This document shows positions 63,510 to 64,000 of a stretch of 64,000 bases of DNA, piece after piece (within the stretch, counting starts at the first letter, position 1; each line of letters opens with the position of its first letter). The notes below the pieces were generated by a model that did not search any database, was not told where the DNA came from, and was given only the letters and a program-made list of their open reading frames with translations. Position numbers and translations under genes: made by a program. Source of the DNA: Rhizobium redzepovicii (lineage in GTDB: Bacteria > Pseudomonadota > Alphaproteobacteria > Rhizobiales > Rhizobiaceae); the NCBI RefSeq assembly GCF_019793435.1, contig NZ_JAILYH010000018.1, forward strand, positions 62,001 to 126,000, read 5' to 3'.

Positions 63510-64000
63510 ATGTCCGACTGGGACCTTTTGAACCGGTTTTCGCGCGTACGCCTGGTGAAGGGACCGACGCCGATCCAGCGGCTGGATCGTCTGGAGCAAG
63601 TGCTCGGCGAGAGCCGAAGAGGCGTCTCGATCTGGGCGAAGAGAGACGATCTGATGGAACTCGGGGGTGGGGGCAACAAGCTCCGCAAGCTTGAATTCCT
63701 GATCGGCGAGGCCCGGTCGAAAGGCTGCGATACCCTCGTCGTAACCGGCGGCGTGCAGTCAAATTTCGCCCGTCTGGCCGCGGCCGCCTGCGCCAGAACC
63801 GGACTGGCATGCGAGGTCGTTCTGGCTCAAATGGTGCCCCGCGGGACCGAGATCTACCAGGCCAACGGCAACGTCTTGTTGGACTGGATCTTTGGCGCCC
63901 GCGTACACCTCCTCGGCACGGGCGATGATGCGAGCGCGTTCGCCACGGCCCGCGCGTCGGAGATCGCCGCGGCCGGAGGGAAGGCTTTCGTGGGCACGCT
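63510..64000 (+). CDS. D-cysteine desulfhydrase / ACC-deaminase-like PLP enzyme, cut by window end
   Basis: The first 163 residues are present, from the ATG at 63510 (GAGG 6 bp upstream). PLP fold type II: VKGPTPIQRLDRLEQVLGES, WAKRDDLMELGGGGNKLRKL (the PLP Lys in NKLRKLEFL) and TGGVQSNFARLAAAACARTG. It belongs to the D-cysteine desulfhydrase family, close to ACC deaminase, and would release ammonia from the amino acid (with sulphide for D-cysteine). The active-site residues that separate the two activities lie beyond the window. It follows the SDR by 35 bp and is probably in the same operon. Confidence 0.9.
   Translation, partial: MSDWDLLNRFSRVRLVKGPTPIQRLDRLEQVLGESRRGVSIWAKRDDLMELGGGGNKLRKLEFLIGEARSKGCDTLVVTGGVQSNFARLAAAACARTGLACEVVLAQMVPRGTEIYQANGNVLLDWIFGARVHLLGTGDDASAFATARASEIAAAGGKAFVGT

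Overview
The window is about 64 kb of GC-rich alphaproteobacterial DNA, almost certainly a repABC plasmid or chromid of a Rhizobiaceae member (Rhizobium, Sinorhizobium, Agrobacterium or a relative). It opens inside repB and continues into repC, with the usual counter-transcribed RNA locus between them and two copies of a GTAACAGCTGTTAC palindrome downstream that look like RepB centromere (parS) sites. The aps exopolysaccharide operon and the many LysR-controlled oxidoreductases and sugar ABC transporters fit the same group. I see no tRNA, rRNA, CRISPR or conjugation genes.

Layout. 1-9 kb: replication and partition genes, then a worn region with IS630, IS66 and other remnants, a DUF4143 AAA ATPase and a tyrosine recombinase beside a 12-5-12 bp dyad. 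9-22 kb: small divergent regulator/enzyme units (LysR with NTF2-like and SDR; OhrR-like MarR with a secreted alpha/beta hydrolase; GMC oxidoreductase; pirin and isochorismatase with LysR; HxlR with quinone oxidoreductase; aldehyde dehydrogenase with LysR), several of them frameshifted. 22.5-26.2 kb: a large AI-2E family membrane protein, a small hypothetical gene and an htpG stub.

26.3-33.3 kb: a ROK regulator divergent from a CUT2-type sugar ABC operon in which ATPase and permease are one polypeptide, followed by a second permease, a RhaS/LsrB-like binding protein and a glutamine-amidotransferase-like protein. 34.8-42.7 kb: a seven-gene leftward operon (GntR, esterase, CUT1 binding protein, two permeases, sugar isomerase, Gfo/Idh/MocA dehydrogenase) divergent from its MalK-type ATPase, with a 26-bp near-palindrome midway between the two starts. 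A dehydratase-like remnant and IS6 debris follow.

45.2-52.1 kb: a cluster I recognise as the c-di-GMP-controlled arabinose-containing polysaccharide locus described in Sinorhizobium meliloti: an AraC-type regulator (cuxR) divergent from uxs1-uxe-apsS-apsH1-apsE. The genes overlap or nearly abut. No apsH2-like gene follows apsE. 52-64 kb: accessory genes (NmrA-like, LysE, class III cyclase, two paralogous secreted epoxide hydrolases, LysR, VOC, SDR, D-cysteine desulfhydrase-like) mixed with gene fragments joined at deletion scars.

The clearest functional systems are the replicon itself, the two sugar import and catabolism loci and the aps operon. The rest records heavy turnover: at least fifteen coding remnants carry frameshifts, a nonsense codon or truncations. 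Several single-base disruptions in otherwise perfect genes could be sequencing errors rather than decay. All calls are from reading the sequence; no database search was run.
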